Shown piece after piece: positions 45,151 to 57,405 of a stretch of DNA of 64,000 nt. The notes under the pieces are model-generated. The model searched no databases, was not told where the DNA came from, and worked only from the letters and a program-made list of their open reading frames with translations. The position numbers were made by a program, and so were the translations under genes. Source of the stretch: Acipenser ruthenus (Eukaryota; Chordata; Actinopteri; Acipenseriformes; Acipenseridae). Each line of letters opens with the position of its first letter. Positions within the stretch are counted from its first letter, which is position 1. Location: positions 12,351,585-12,415,584 of the forward strand of contig NC_081217.1 in NCBI RefSeq assembly GCF_902713425.1. The letters run 5' to 3'.

Positions 45151-45587
45151 GGGTTTTGTTATAAAATCGAACATAATTGTGTTATGTTTTATTGGCATGT
45201 GATATTTTGTAGATCTTGTTATCTGTTAAGTCCGCTCACGCTAGCCACAACGTGCTTGAGTGCTGTGGCAGCAGCCATGAAGCAAGTCAGTTTTTCAGTT
45301 GAAATCAAGATCTACTTTGTTTTTTGTGTATGGGTGGTTTGAAAAGATCACTTAAATTGTTACGTATTTTGAAATAAAGATGTATTCATTATTATGAACG
45401 TTGACAGAAAGGATATTGTATTTACATTTCCCACGTGTGCTTGCCTTGTATAAATCGATGGAGTTTCAACAAAGGCATTTGACTTCGGTTCATGTTAGCC
45501 TATACTGCCATCTGCAGCATTACCGCGGGTGTCTTTTACTTCTTTTGACAATAATATGGATCATTTCACAGTCCAATGTAAGAACAT

Positions 45588-45669
45588 GTAGTCGTGGCCG
45601 AGTGGTTAAGGCGATGGACTAGAAATCCATTGGGGTTTCCCCGCGCAGGTTCGAATCCTGCCGACTACG
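45588..45669 (+). tRNA. tRNA-Ser-AGA: tRNA-Ser (AGA), unit 13
   Basis: Identical to the unit 1 gene. Confidence 0.97.
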
Positions 45670-45834
45670 TAAGCTTTCTTTTTAATTGTATGTGTTCATT
45701 CCTAATACATGTTTAAAGATGAGGAATCTGAAATATTACTGGTTCTACTTCATATCGCACCGGTTCATTTTGTTGAAGAATGTTCATTTTGGCACCATTC
45801 CAAATGCTGTGGTTTCTTTAAAGAAGAAAAGTCA

Positions 45835-45908
45835 TGGCCCGTACGGGGATCGAACCCGCGACCTTGGCGTTATTAGCACCACGCTCTAACCAACTGAACT
45901 AACCGGCC
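45835..45908 (-). tRNA. tRNA-Ile-AAT: tRNA-Ile (AAT), unit 13
   Basis: Same D-stem variant as unit 12. Confidence 0.95.
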
Positions 45909-46191
45909 ACACACATGGAGTGCGTTAATAAAACCCGAGAAAAACAAGGCCTGCGGACATTATGATTACCAAGATGTTAAACTCAACAATAACACATTCA
46001 AAGTATTGGAAAGGCATAATTAGAGGTCTCATCTTTATGAGGCAGTTTAGCAGTGTGAAGAAAGTGGCGAGGTGCGGGCTTGCGGTGACTTTCTCTCATT
46101 TAAAAAGCTGTGATTTGAATACTAAAAAGAAAAACATGTAAAATTACCAAGCATTCGGTGGACGTTTTAGAAATAAATTAACAAGAACAGT

Positions 46192-46273
46192 TGTCAGAAG
46201 TGGGGTTCGAGCCCACGCCTCCATGGAGACTGCGACCTGACCACAGCGCCTTAGACCGCTCGGCCATCCTGAC
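46192..46273 (-). tRNA. tRNA-Leu-CAG: tRNA-Leu (CAG), unit 13
   Basis: Majority sequence, as in unit 2. Confidence 0.89.
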
Positions 46274-48768
46274 TTACACCGACGACTTTGCACAACGCTG
46301 CAGCACACTGCTGAACCTCCCATGTCTGACGCTGCAGTAAATCACCTGGCGTGTGCGTGTACTTGTTCTTTTTCTGTTTATATTAAGGAGGGCGACAGGT
46401 TTTGTCGCATTCTGTATGGAATCACAAGGACACTCCTCTTACTGAAAGAAAATATACTGCAAACAGAGCGATCGCTTCACGGTTTGAATCAAAATCAGAA
46501 CAGTCTGTTAGCAAATGAACTTCATCAAAAAACCACAAAGGCATTACATAAATGTTACAGATATATTTCGTAGACAGAACAGTTGTAACATATTTGAGTA
46601 CATTTCTAAACAATCTGCTAATAACAGACATAATCTCAAAGCGCTATAATTTATTTTCAGATCTTATGAAAGACAAGTATGGTTGCGCATTATATCACAG
46701 AAAACAGGATAATCCTAGCGCTTCATTTAATCCCTCGGGTTGTACCATATGGAGATAGAAGATCCATTTGGATTCACATTGTAATAGTTTTTGATCGAGA
46801 TTATCACGTCCTCGAGCTTGAAATATTTTTTGTATGCTGCGGTATTTCAGATCTGAAATTGAATGTTTGGCATCTACGAAATGTCTAGCTAGTGGTGAAT
46901 GGATATCTTTTCACCTAATTGAACTTTTATGCTTGCTCATCAATGCGCAATCGTCACTGTCTAGTAGTTTTACCAACATATTGCAAATGGCAAGGACAAA
47001 AAAAACAAATAAATGACATGCGTTGAAGCACAGGTCATCACTTGTAAGACACTGTACTCTTTTTTTCGTTGTATGGCTTGTAAAACGCAAACGCATTATC
47101 ACAGGCGGCACAATTACGACATGGAAAAAAATCCAGTAGATTTGTCCAGTACACCTAGATCTCTCGAACATGTCAATGAGTCAGCCCTTAATAAACACTG
47201 TCCGTGTTCATTTCTGTGTATATGACATTGTCTATAACCAATATCTGTTATGTAAGCGTATTGGTATGAAACCAATCGCAATTAATGCGATCCGTGTTTT
47301 CAGTCAGTTTGATAGTTTTAATCAATCATCGAAAAAGCAGCAGTGCTTTGCAACTGTAGTTCATCTTTCTTACGTTTTGGTAAGATACCCACTCAGAACG
47401 TGTCCGCTTCCTCCAGCCCCCTAAGGAACACTGGAGCGGTCATCAACAACACTCGCTGTCTTCTTCACGCTCAAAAACGAACACTCTCACTCTTCCTCGT
47501 GGGTAGCGAGCCCAAACACTTTCAAAACGCATTTCGCTAGCAAATCACTATAGAAATGATCCCTGAAAGTATTGTTTTATGGGCAAGTGGCCGACCGTCT
47601 CCCTCCAACTCTGAGTGGCACCGGTAGCTGTGCCGGTGACAAATAAACAGGAGCACTTTCATATAATGCAATTGCTGTAGCCCAGTGAGTTGTTACAATA
47701 ACATTTCAAACTCATTCCAGACTGCAGGCGGTTAAAAGCTTAATTGGGTTCAATTTTTTGATATGATTTAAAAAGTACGAGCCAGTTGCCTCATTTGCAT
47801 TGCCTGCCTTCCTCCTTTGCACTGTGACGTCTATCAAATGTGTGCTTAAAATCTGATGAATACGATTCCCATTTGAACCGTAAATATTTTAATTATACGC
47901 ATACAGTGTTCTGTTGGGCTCCGAGGGTGTTATCTAATAAAACAAGGTAATCGGTGAGCGCGTTCGGCTTAACCAAAACGTTGCTGTTTCAAGCCCACGC
48001 AGGGACGAGGCATTCTTTTTGTCAATCGCCTTTCTGTCAAGCCAGTAAACCTGTATATAATAAGAAACATTCAACAGCTCGGAAACACCATAATAGAATC
48101 CAATGCCTTTACAAATGTGTTTTGAAACTGTTCATTTTTCACCCAAATGCGGTTCTCAAAAATTGTTTTGCCTACATTTTTCTATTGCTATTATTATTTT
48201 TTCCAGAGTAAGACGAAAAAGCAAACATCCATGAAATAGGTAAACACTGCTACAGCGCTTGAACTGTCTCAACAAACGTTCAGCTCTAAAACGTGTACAT
48301 TGAAAGTCTATTAACATCTTTAACACAATCATGTGTGTTCCAATAGCGGCTATTCCACATGGTGATCAATAAAGTGAATGCTGGCTTTGTTCACATATTA
48401 GCAAGACGTTTTCAGGATTCACGCATATTCTGAACAAGCACACTAGAATATGGTAATGAAAGGACAGGAAAATAACAGGTTTATTGGCTTTGGTCTTGTA
48501 TCGTCACCCTGACTACTGTCAGGTAAGGAAGTGGCATTAATCAAAACGTAATTATGTAAGGTTACCAATGCGCAAATACGAAGCATATTAAAACTTCTTC
48601 ACAATCTTAAATCTTCCCACATGCATTTCAAACACTTACTGATAAGTACGGCCCTTTCCCAATGTAACTGCTTTGTTTGAACACCAAAGATGGCTTGGAT
48701 ATTTATGAAACCACGATACTATTGTTCCCACTTTCTTTAGAACTACCAAATGTGCGCTTCCCATGTCA

Positions 48769-48842
48769 GCCCTAGTGGCCTAATGGCTAAGGCCACTGGC
48801 CTCCTAAGCCAGATATAGTGGGTTCGAGTCCCATCTGGGGTG
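48769..48842 (+). tRNA. tRNA-Arg-CCT: tRNA-Arg (CCT), unit 14
   Basis: The variable loop reads ATATA instead of GGATA (two changes), shared with unit 16. The stems are intact. Confidence 0.9.
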
Positions 48843-49279
48843 GGGTTTTGTTATAAAATCGAACATAATTGTGTTATGTTTTATTGGCATGTGATATTTT
48901 GTAGATCTTGTTATCTGTTAAGTCCGCTCACGCTAGCCACAACGTGCTTGAGTGCTGTGGCAGCAGCCATGAAGCAAGTCAGTTTTTCAGTTGAAATAAA
49001 GATCTACTTTGTTTTTTGTGTATGGGTGGTTTGAAAAGATCACTTAAATTGTTACGTATTTTGAAATAAAGATGTATTCATTATTATGAACGTTGACAGA
49101 AAGAATATTGTATTTACATTTCCCACGTGTGCTTGCCTTGTATAAATCGATGGAGTTTCAACAAAGGCATTTGACTTCGGTTCATGTTAGCCTATACTGC
49201 CATCTGCAGCATTACCGCGGGTGTCTTTTACTTCTTTTGACAATAATATGGATCATTTCACAGTCCCATGTAAGAACAT

Positions 49280-49361
49280 GTAGTCGTGGCCGAGTGGTTA
49301 AGGCGATGGACTAGAAATCCATTGGGGTTTCCCCGCGCAGGTTCGAATCCTGCCGACTACG
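49280..49361 (+). tRNA. tRNA-Ser-AGA: tRNA-Ser (AGA), unit 14
   Basis: The gene body is identical to unit 1. The flank has 'cccatg' in place of 'ccaatg', as in unit 10. Confidence 0.97.
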
Positions 49362-49526
49362 TAAGCTTTCTTTTTAATTGTATGTGTTCATTCCTAATAC
49401 ATGTTTAAAGATGAGGAATCTGAAATATTACTGGTTCTACTTCATATCGCACCGGTTCATTTTGTTAAAGAATGTTCATTTTGGCACCATTCCAAATGCT
49501 GTGGTTTCTTTAAAGAAGAAAAGTCA

Positions 49527-49600
49527 TGGCCCGTACGGGGATCGAACCCGCGACCTTGGCGTTATTAGCACCACGCTCTAACCAACTGAGCTAACCGGCC
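49527..49600 (-). tRNA. tRNA-Ile-AAT: tRNA-Ile (AAT), unit 14
   Basis: Identical to the unit 1 gene. Confidence 0.97.
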
Positions 49601-49888
49601 ACACACATGGAGCGCGTTAATAAAACCCGAGAAAAACAAGGCCTGCGGACATTATGATTACCAAGATGTTATGTTAAACTCAACAATAACACATTCAAAG
49701 TATTGGAAAGGCATCATTAGAGGTCTCATCTTTATGAGGCAGTTTAGCAGTGTGAAGAAAGTGGCGAGGTGCGGGCTTGCGGTGACTTTCTCTCATTTAA
49801 AAAGCTGTGATTTGAATACTAAAAAGAAAAACATGTAAAATTGCCATGCATTCGGTGGACGTTTTAGAAATAAATTAACAAGAACAGT

Positions 49889-49970
49889 TGTCAGAAGTGG
49901 GGTTCGAGCCCACGCCTCCATGGAGACTGCGACCTGACCACAGCGCCTTTGACCGCTCGGCCATCCTGAC
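49889..49970 (-). tRNA. tRNA-Leu-CAG: tRNA-Leu (CAG), unit 14
   Basis: One D-loop change (GGTCAAAGG instead of GGTCTAAGG). The stems are otherwise as in the majority. Confidence 0.87.
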
Positions 49971-52486
49971 TTACACCGACGACTTTGCACAACGCTGCAG
50001 CACACTGCTGAACCTCCCATGTCTGACGCTGCAGTAAATCACCTGGCGTGTGCGTGTACTTGTTCTTTTTCTGTTTATATTAAGGAGGGCGACAGGTTTT
50101 GTCGCATTCTGTATGGAATCACAAGGACACTCCTCTTACTGAAAGAAAATATACTGCAAACAGAGCGATCGCTTCACGGTTTGAATCAAAATCAGAACAG
50201 TCTGTTAGCAAATGAACTTCATCAAAAAACCACAAAGGCATTACATAAATGTTACAGATATATTTCGTAGACAGAACAGTTGTAACATATTTGAGTACAT
50301 TTCTAAACAATCTGCTAATAACAGACATAATCTCAAAGCGCTATAATTTATTTTCAGATCTTATGAAAGACAAGTATGGTTGCGCATTATATCACAGAAA
50401 ACAGGATAATCCTAGCGCTTCATTTAATCCCTCGGGTTGTACCATATGGAGATAGAAGATCCATTTGGATTCACATTGTAATAGTTTTTGATCGAGATTA
50501 TCACGTCCTCGAGCTTGAAATATTTTTTGTATGCTGCGGTATTTCAGATCTGAAATGGAATGTTTGGCATCTACGAAATGTCTAGCTAGTGGTGAATGGA
50601 TATCTTTTCACCTAATTGAACTTTTATGCTTGCTCATCAATGCGCAATCGTCACTGTCTAGTAGTTTTACCAACATATTGCAAATGGCAAGGACAAAAAA
50701 ACAAATAAATGACATGCGTTGAAGCACAGGTCATCACTTGTAAGACACTGTACTCTTTTTTCGTTGTATGGCTTATAAAACGCAAACGCATTATCACAGG
50801 CGGCACAATTAACACATGGAAAAAATCCAGTAGATTTGTCCAGTACACCTAGATCTCTCGAACATGTCAATGAGTCAGCCCTTAATAAACACTGTCCGTG
50901 TTCATTTCTGTGTATATGACATTGTCTATAACCAATATCTGTTATGTAAGCGTATTGGTATGAAACCAATCGCAATTAATGCTATCCGTGTTTTCAGTCA
51001 GTTTGATAGTTTTAATCAATCATCGAAAAAGCAGCAGTGCTTTGCAACTGTAGTTCATCTTTCTTACGTTTTGGTAAGATACCCACTCAGAACGTGTCCG
51101 CTTCCTCCAGCCCCCAAAGGAACACTGGAGCGGTCATCAATAACAGCGAGCAGTTGGTCAAAAACAACACTCGCTGTCTTCTTCACGCTCAAAAACGAAC
51201 ACTCTCACTCTTCCTCGTGGGTAGCGAGCCCAAACACTTTCAAAACGCATTTCGCTAGCAAATCACTATAGAAATGATCCCTGAAAGTATTGTTTTATGG
51301 GGAAGTGGCCGACCGTCTCCCTCCAACTCTGAGTGGCACCGGTAGCTGTGCCGGTGACAAATAAACAGGAGCACTTTCATATAATGCAATTGCTGTAGCC
51401 CAGTGAGTTGTTACAATAACATTTCAAACTCATTCCAGACTGCAGGCGGTTAAAAGCTTAATTGGGTTCAATTTTTTGGTATGATTTAAAAAGTACGTGC
51501 CAGTTGCCTCATTTGCATTGCCTGCCTTCCTCCTTTGCACTGTGACGTCTATCAAATGTGTGCTTAAAATCTGATGAATACGATTCCCATTTGAACCGTA
51601 AATATTTTAATTATACGCATACAGTGTTCTGTTGGGCTCCGAGGGTGTTATCTAATAAAACAACGTAATCGGTGAGCGCGTTCGGCTTAACCAAAACGTT
51701 GCTGTTTCAAGCCCACGCAGGGACGAGGCATTCTTTTTGTCAATCGCCTTTCTGTCAAGCCAGTAAACCTGTATATAATAAGAAACATTCAACAGCTCGG
51801 AAACACCATAATAGAATCCAATGCCTTTACAAATGTGTTTTGAAACTGTTCATTTTTCACCCAAATGCGGTTCTCAAAAATTGTTTTGCCTACATTTTTC
51901 TATTGCTATTATTATTTTTTCCAGAGTAAGACGAAAAAGCAAACATCCATGAAATAGGTAAACACTGCTACAGCGCTTGAACTGTCTCAACAAACGTTCA
52001 GCTCTAAAACGTGTACATTGAAAGTCTATTAACATATTTAACACAATCATGTGTGTTCCAATAGCGGCTATTCCACATGGTGATCAATAAAGTGAATGCT
52101 GGCTTTGTTCACATATTAGCAAGACGTTTTCAGGATTCACTCATATTCTGAACAAGCACACTAGAATATGGTAATGAAAGGACAGGAAAATAACAGGTTT
52201 ATTGGCTCTGGTCTTGTATCGTCACCCTGACTACTGTCAGGTAAGGAAGTGGCATTAATCAAAACGTAATTATGTAAGGTTACCAATGCGCAAATACGAA
52301 GCATATTAAAACTTCTTCACAATCTTAAATCTTCCCACATGCATTTCAAACACTTACTGATAAGTACGGCCCTTTCCCAATGTAACTGCTTTGTTTGAAC
52401 ACCAAAGATGGCTTGGATATTTATGAAACCACGATACTATTGTTCCCACTTTCTTTAGAACTACCAAATGTGCGCTTCCCATGTCA

Positions 52487-52560
52487 GCCCTAGTGGCCTA
52501 ATGGCTAAGGCCACTGGCCTCCTAAGCCAGGGATAGTGGGTTCGAGTCCCATCTGGGGTG
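52487..52560 (+). tRNA. tRNA-Arg-CCT: tRNA-Arg (CCT), unit 15
   Basis: Majority sequence, identical to unit 1. Confidence 0.92.
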
Positions 52561-52997
52561 GGGTTTTGTTATAAAATCGAACATAATTGTGTCATGTTTT
52601 ATTGGCATGTGATATTTTGTAGATCTTGTTATCTGTTAAGTCCGCTCACGCGAGCCACAACGTGCTTGAGTGCTGTGGCAGCAGCCATGAAGCAAGTCAG
52701 TTTTTCAGTTGAAATAAAGATCTACTTTGTTTTTTGTGTATGGGTGGTTTGAAAAGATCACTTAAATTGTTACGTATTTTGAAATAAAGATGTATTCATT
52801 ATTATGAACGTTGACAGAAAGGATATTGTATTTACATTTCCCACGTGTGCTTGCCTTGTATAAATCGATGGAGTTTCAACAAAGGCATTTGACTTCGGTT
52901 CATGTTAGCCTATACTGCCATCTGCAGCATTACCGCGGGTGTCTTTTACTTCTTTTGACAATAATATGGATCATTCCACAGTCCAATGTAAGAACAT

Positions 52998-53079
52998 GTA
53001 GTCGTGGCCGAGTGGTTAAGGCGATGGACTAGAAATCCATTGGGGTTTCCCCGCGCAGGTTCGAATCCTGCCGACTACG
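52998..53079 (+). tRNA. tRNA-Ser-AGA: tRNA-Ser (AGA), unit 15
   Basis: Identical to the unit 1 gene. Confidence 0.97.
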
Positions 53080-53244
53080 TAAGCTTTCTTTTTAATTGTA
53101 TGTGTTCATTCCTAATACATGTTTAAAGATGAGGAATCTGAAATATTACTGGTTCTACTTCATATCGCACCGGTTCATTTTGTTAAAGAATGTTCATTTT
53201 GGCACCATTCCAAATGCTGTGGTTTCTTTAAAGAAGAAAAGTCA

Positions 53245-53318
53245 TGGCCCGTACGGGGATCGAACCCGCGACCTTGGCGTTATTAGCACCACGCTCTGAC
53301 CAACTGAGCTAACCGGCC
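53245..53318 (-). tRNA. tRNA-Ile-AAT: tRNA-Ile (AAT), unit 15
   Basis: One D-loop change (GGTCAGAG instead of GGTTAGAG). The stems and anticodon are intact. Confidence 0.96.
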
Positions 53319-53606
53319 ACACACATGGAGCGCGTTAATAAAACCCGAGAAAAACAAGGCCTGCGGACATTATGATTACCAAGATGTTATGTTAAACTCA
53401 AAAATAACACATTCAAAGTATTGGAAAGGCATAATTAGAGGTCTCATCTTTATGAGGCAGTTTAGCAGTGTGAAGAAAGTGGCGAGGTGCGGGCTTGCGG
53501 TGACTTTCTCTCATTTAAAAAGCTGTGATTTGAATACTAAAAAGAAAAACATGTAAAATTACCAAGATTTCGGTGGACGTTTTAGAAATAAATTAACAAG
53601 AACAGT

Positions 53607-53688
53607 TGTCAGAAGTGGGGTTCGAGCCCACGCCTCCATGGAGACTGCGACCTGACCACAGCGCCTTAGACCGCTCGGCCATCTTGAC
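53607..53688 (-). tRNA. tRNA-Leu-CAG: tRNA-Leu (CAG), unit 15
   Basis: The 5' acceptor strand reads GTCAAGA instead of GTCAGGA, replacing the G5-C68 pair by an A-C mismatch. Confidence 0.85.
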
Positions 53689-56203
53689 TTACACCGACGA
53701 CTTTGCACAACGCTGCAGCACACTGCTGAACCTCCCATGTCTGACGCTGCAGTAAATCACCTGGCGTGTGCGTGTACTTGTTCTTTTTCTGTTTATATTA
53801 AGGAGGGCGACAGGTTTTGTCGCATTCTGTATGGAATCACAAGGACACTCCTCTTACTGAAAGAAAATATACTGCAAACAGAGCGATCGCTTCACGGTTT
53901 GAATCAAAATCAGAACAGTCTGTTAGCAAATGAACTTCATCAAAAAACCACAAAGGCATTACATAAATGTTACAGATATATTTCGTAGACAGAACAGTTG
54001 TAACATATTTGAGTACATTTCTAAACAATCTGCTAATAACAGACATAATCTCAAAGTGCTATAATTTATTTTCAGATCTTATGAAAGACAAGTATGGTTG
54101 CGCATTATATCACATAAAACAGGATAATCCTAGCGCTTCATTTAATCCCTCGGGTTGTACCATATGGAGATAGAAGATCCATTTGGATTCACATTGTAAT
54201 AGTTTTTGATCGAGATTATCACGTCCTCGAGCTTGAAATATTTTTTGTATGCTGCGGTATTTCAGATCTGAAATGGAATGTTTGGCATCTACGAAATGTC
54301 TAGCTAGTGGTGAATGGATATCTTTTCTCCTAATTGAACTTTTATGCTTGCTCATCAATGCGCAATCGTCACTGTCTAGTAGTTTTACCAACATATTGCA
54401 AATGGCAAGGACAAAAAAACAAATAAATGACATGCGTTGAAGCACAGGTCATCACTTGTAAGACACTCTACTCTTTTTTCGTTGTATGGCTTGTAAAACG
54501 CAAACGCATTATCACAGGCGGCACAATTACGACATGGAAAAAAATCCAGTAGATTTGTCCAGTACACCTAGATCTCTCGAACATGTCAATGAGTCAGCCC
54601 TTAATAAACACTGTCCGTGTTCATTTCTGTGTATATGACATTGTCTATAACCAATATCTGTTATGTAAGCGTATTGGTATGAAACCAATCGCAATTAATG
54701 CGATCCGTGTTTTCAGTCAGTTTGATAGTTTTAATCAATCATCGAAAAAGCAGCAGTGCTTTGCAACTGTAGTTCATCTTTCTTACGTTTTGGTAAGATA
54801 CCCACTCAGAACGTGTCCGCTTCCTCCAGCCCCTAAAGGAACACTGGAGCGGTCATCAATAACAGCGAGCAGTTGGTCAAAAACAACACTCGCTGTCTTC
54901 TTCACGCTCAAAAACGAACACTCTCACTCTTCCTCGTGGGTAGCGAGCCCAAACACTTTCAAAACGCATTTCGCTAGCAAATCACTATAGAAATGATCCC
55001 TGAAAGTATTGTTTTATGGGCAAGTGGCCGACCGTCTCCCTCCAACTCTGAGTGGCACCGGTAGCTGTGCCGGTGACAAATAAACAGGAGCACTTTCATA
55101 TAATGCAATTGCTGTAGCCCAGTGAGTTGTTACAATAACATTTCAAACTCATTCCAGACTGCAGGCGGTTAAAAGCTTAATTGGGTTCAATTTTTTGATA
55201 TGATTTAAAAAGTACGAGCCAGTTGCCTCATTTGCATTGCCTGCCTTCCTCCTTTGCACTGTGACGTCTATCAAATGTGTGCTTAAAATCTGATGAATAC
55301 GATTCCCATTTGAACCGTAAATATTTTAATTATACGCATACAGTGTTCTGTTGGGCTCCGAGGGTGTTATCTAATAAAACAAGGTAATCGGTGAGCGCGT
55401 TCGGCTTAACCAAAACGTTGCTGTTTCAAGCCCACGCAGGGACGAGGCATTCTTTTTGTCAATCGCCTTTCTGTCAAGCCAGTAAACCTGTATATAATAA
55501 GAAACATTCAACAGCTCGGAAACACCATAATAGAATCCAATGCCTTTACAAATGTGTTTTGAAACTGTTCATTTTTCACCCAAATGCGGTTCTCAAAAAT
55601 TGTTTTGCCTACATTTTTCTATTGCTATTATTATTTTTTCCAGAGTAAGACGAAAAAGCAAACATCCATGAAATAGGTAAACTGCTACAGCGCTTGAACT
55701 GTCTCAACAAACGTTCAGCTCTAAAACGTGTACATTGAAAGTCTTTTAACATCTTTAACACAATCATGTGTGTTCCAATAGCGGCTATTCCACATGGTGA
55801 TCAATAAAGTGAATGCTGGCTTTGTTCACATATTAGCAAGACGTTTTCAGGATTCACGCATATTCTGAACAAGCACACTAGAATATGGTAATGAAAGGAC
55901 AGGAAAATAACAGGTTTATTGGCTCTGGTCTTGTATCGTCACCCTGACTACTGTCAGGTAAGGAAGTGGCATTAATCAAAACGTAATTATGTAAGGTTAC
56001 CAATGCGCAAATACGAAGCATATTAAAACTTCTTCACAATCTTAAATCTTCCCACATGCATTTCAAACACTTACTGATAAGTACGGCCCTTTCCCAATGT
56101 AACTGCTTTGTTTGAACACCAAAGATGGCTTGGATATTTATGAAACCACGATACTATTGTTCCCACTTTCTTTAGAACTACCAAATGTGCGCTTCCCATG
56201 TCA

Positions 56204-56277
56204 GCCCTAGTGGCCTAATGGCTAAGGCCACTGGCCTCCTAAGCCAGATATAGTGGGTTCGAGTCCCATCTGGGGTG
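56204..56277 (+). tRNA. tRNA-Arg-CCT: tRNA-Arg (CCT), unit 16
   Basis: The variable loop is ATATA, the same allele as unit 14 although the intervening unit 15 has the majority form. Confidence 0.9.
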
Positions 56278-56714
56278 GGGTTTTGTTATAAAATCGAACA
56301 TAATTGTGTTATGTTTTATTGGCATGTGATATTTTGTAGATCTTGTTATCTGTTAAGTCCGCTCACGCTAGCCACAACGTGCTTGAGTGCTGTGGCAGCA
56401 GCCATGAAGCAAGTCAGTTTTTCAGTTGAAATAAAGATCTACTTTGTTTTTTGTGTATGGGTGGTTTGAAAAGATCACTTAAATTGTTACGTATTTTGAA
56501 ATAAAGATGTATTCATTATTATGAACGTTGACAGAAAGGATATTGTATTTACATTTCCCACGTGTGCTTGCCTTGTATAAATCGATGGAGTTTCAACAAA
56601 GGCATTTGACTTCGGTTCATGTTAGCCTATACTGCCATCTGCAGCATTACCGCGGGTGTCTTTTACTTCTTTTGACAATAATATGGATCATTTCACAGTC
56701 CAATGTAAGAACAT

Positions 56715-56796
56715 GTAGTCGTGGCCGAGTGGTTAAGGCGATGGACTAGAAATCCATTGGGGTTTCCCCGCGCAGGTTCGAATCCTGCCGACTACG
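56715..56796 (+). tRNA. tRNA-Ser-AGA: tRNA-Ser (AGA), unit 16
   Basis: Identical to the unit 1 gene. Confidence 0.97.
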
Positions 56797-56961
56797 TAAG
56801 CTTTCTTTTTAATTGTATGTGTTCATTCCTAATACATGTTTAAAGATGAGGAATCTGAAATATTACTGGTTCTACTTCATATCGCACCGGTTCATTTTGT
56901 TAAAGAATGTTCATTTTGGCAACATTCCAAATGCTGTGGTTTCTTTAAAGAAGAGAAGTCA

Positions 56962-57035
56962 TGGCCCGTACGGGGATCGAACCCGCGACCTTGGCGTTAT
57001 TAGCACCACGCTCTAACCAACTGAGCTAACCGGCC
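56962..57035 (-). tRNA. tRNA-Ile-AAT: tRNA-Ile (AAT), unit 16
   Basis: The gene body is identical to unit 1. The plus-strand flank reads 'aagagaagtc' instead of 'aagaaaagtc', which interrupts the only TTTT terminator close to the gene on the minus strand. Confidence 0.96.
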
Positions 57036-57323
57036 ACACACATGGAGCGCGTTAATAAAACCCGAGAAAAACAAGGCCTGCGGACATTATGATTACCAAG
57101 ATGTTATGTTAAACTCAACAATAACACATTCAAAGTATTGGAAAGGCATAATTAGAGGTCTCATCTTTATGAGGCAGTTTAGCAGTGTGAAGAAAGTGGC
57201 GAGGTGCGGGCTTGCGGTGACTTTCTCTCATTTAAAAAGCTGTGATTTGAATACTAAAAAGAAAAACATGTAAAATTACCAAGCATTCGGTGGATGTTTT
57301 AGAAATAAATTAACAAGAACAGT

Positions 57324-57405
57324 TGTCAGAAGTGGGGTTCGAGCCTATGCCTCCATGGAGACTGCGACCTGACCACAGCGCCTTAGACCGCTCGGCCATC
57401 CTGAC
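57324..57405 (-). tRNA. tRNA-Leu-CAG: tRNA-Leu (CAG), unit 16, probably defective
   Basis: Two changes in the 5' T-stem strand (ATAGG instead of GTGGG) weaken both the T stem and the box B surroundings, on top of C54. Confidence 0.8.

Larger units (their letters stand above)
44595..48286 (+). repeat. Repeat unit 13
   Basis: Length 3692 bp. The spacer is 46274-48768. The 5' part is paired with unit 12. The 3' part keeps the majority bases at the unit 11/12 variant sites but still has the 24-bp hairpin-arm deletion near 47445, so the deletion predates the 11/12 pairing. Confidence 0.97.
48287..52004 (+). repeat. Repeat unit 14
   Basis: Length 3718 bp. The spacer is 49971-52486. It has the full-length hairpin again. 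Private changes include a clustered replacement in 'attaacacatgg' near 50808 and a tRNA-Leu D-loop change. Confidence 0.97.
52005..55721 (+). repeat. Repeat unit 15
   Basis: Length 3717 bp. The spacer is 53689-56203. A 2-bp deletion lies near 55680 ('ggtaaactgc', where other units read 'ggtaaacactgc'). tRNA-Arg and tRNA-Ser have the majority sequence; Ile and Leu have one change each. Confidence 0.97.
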
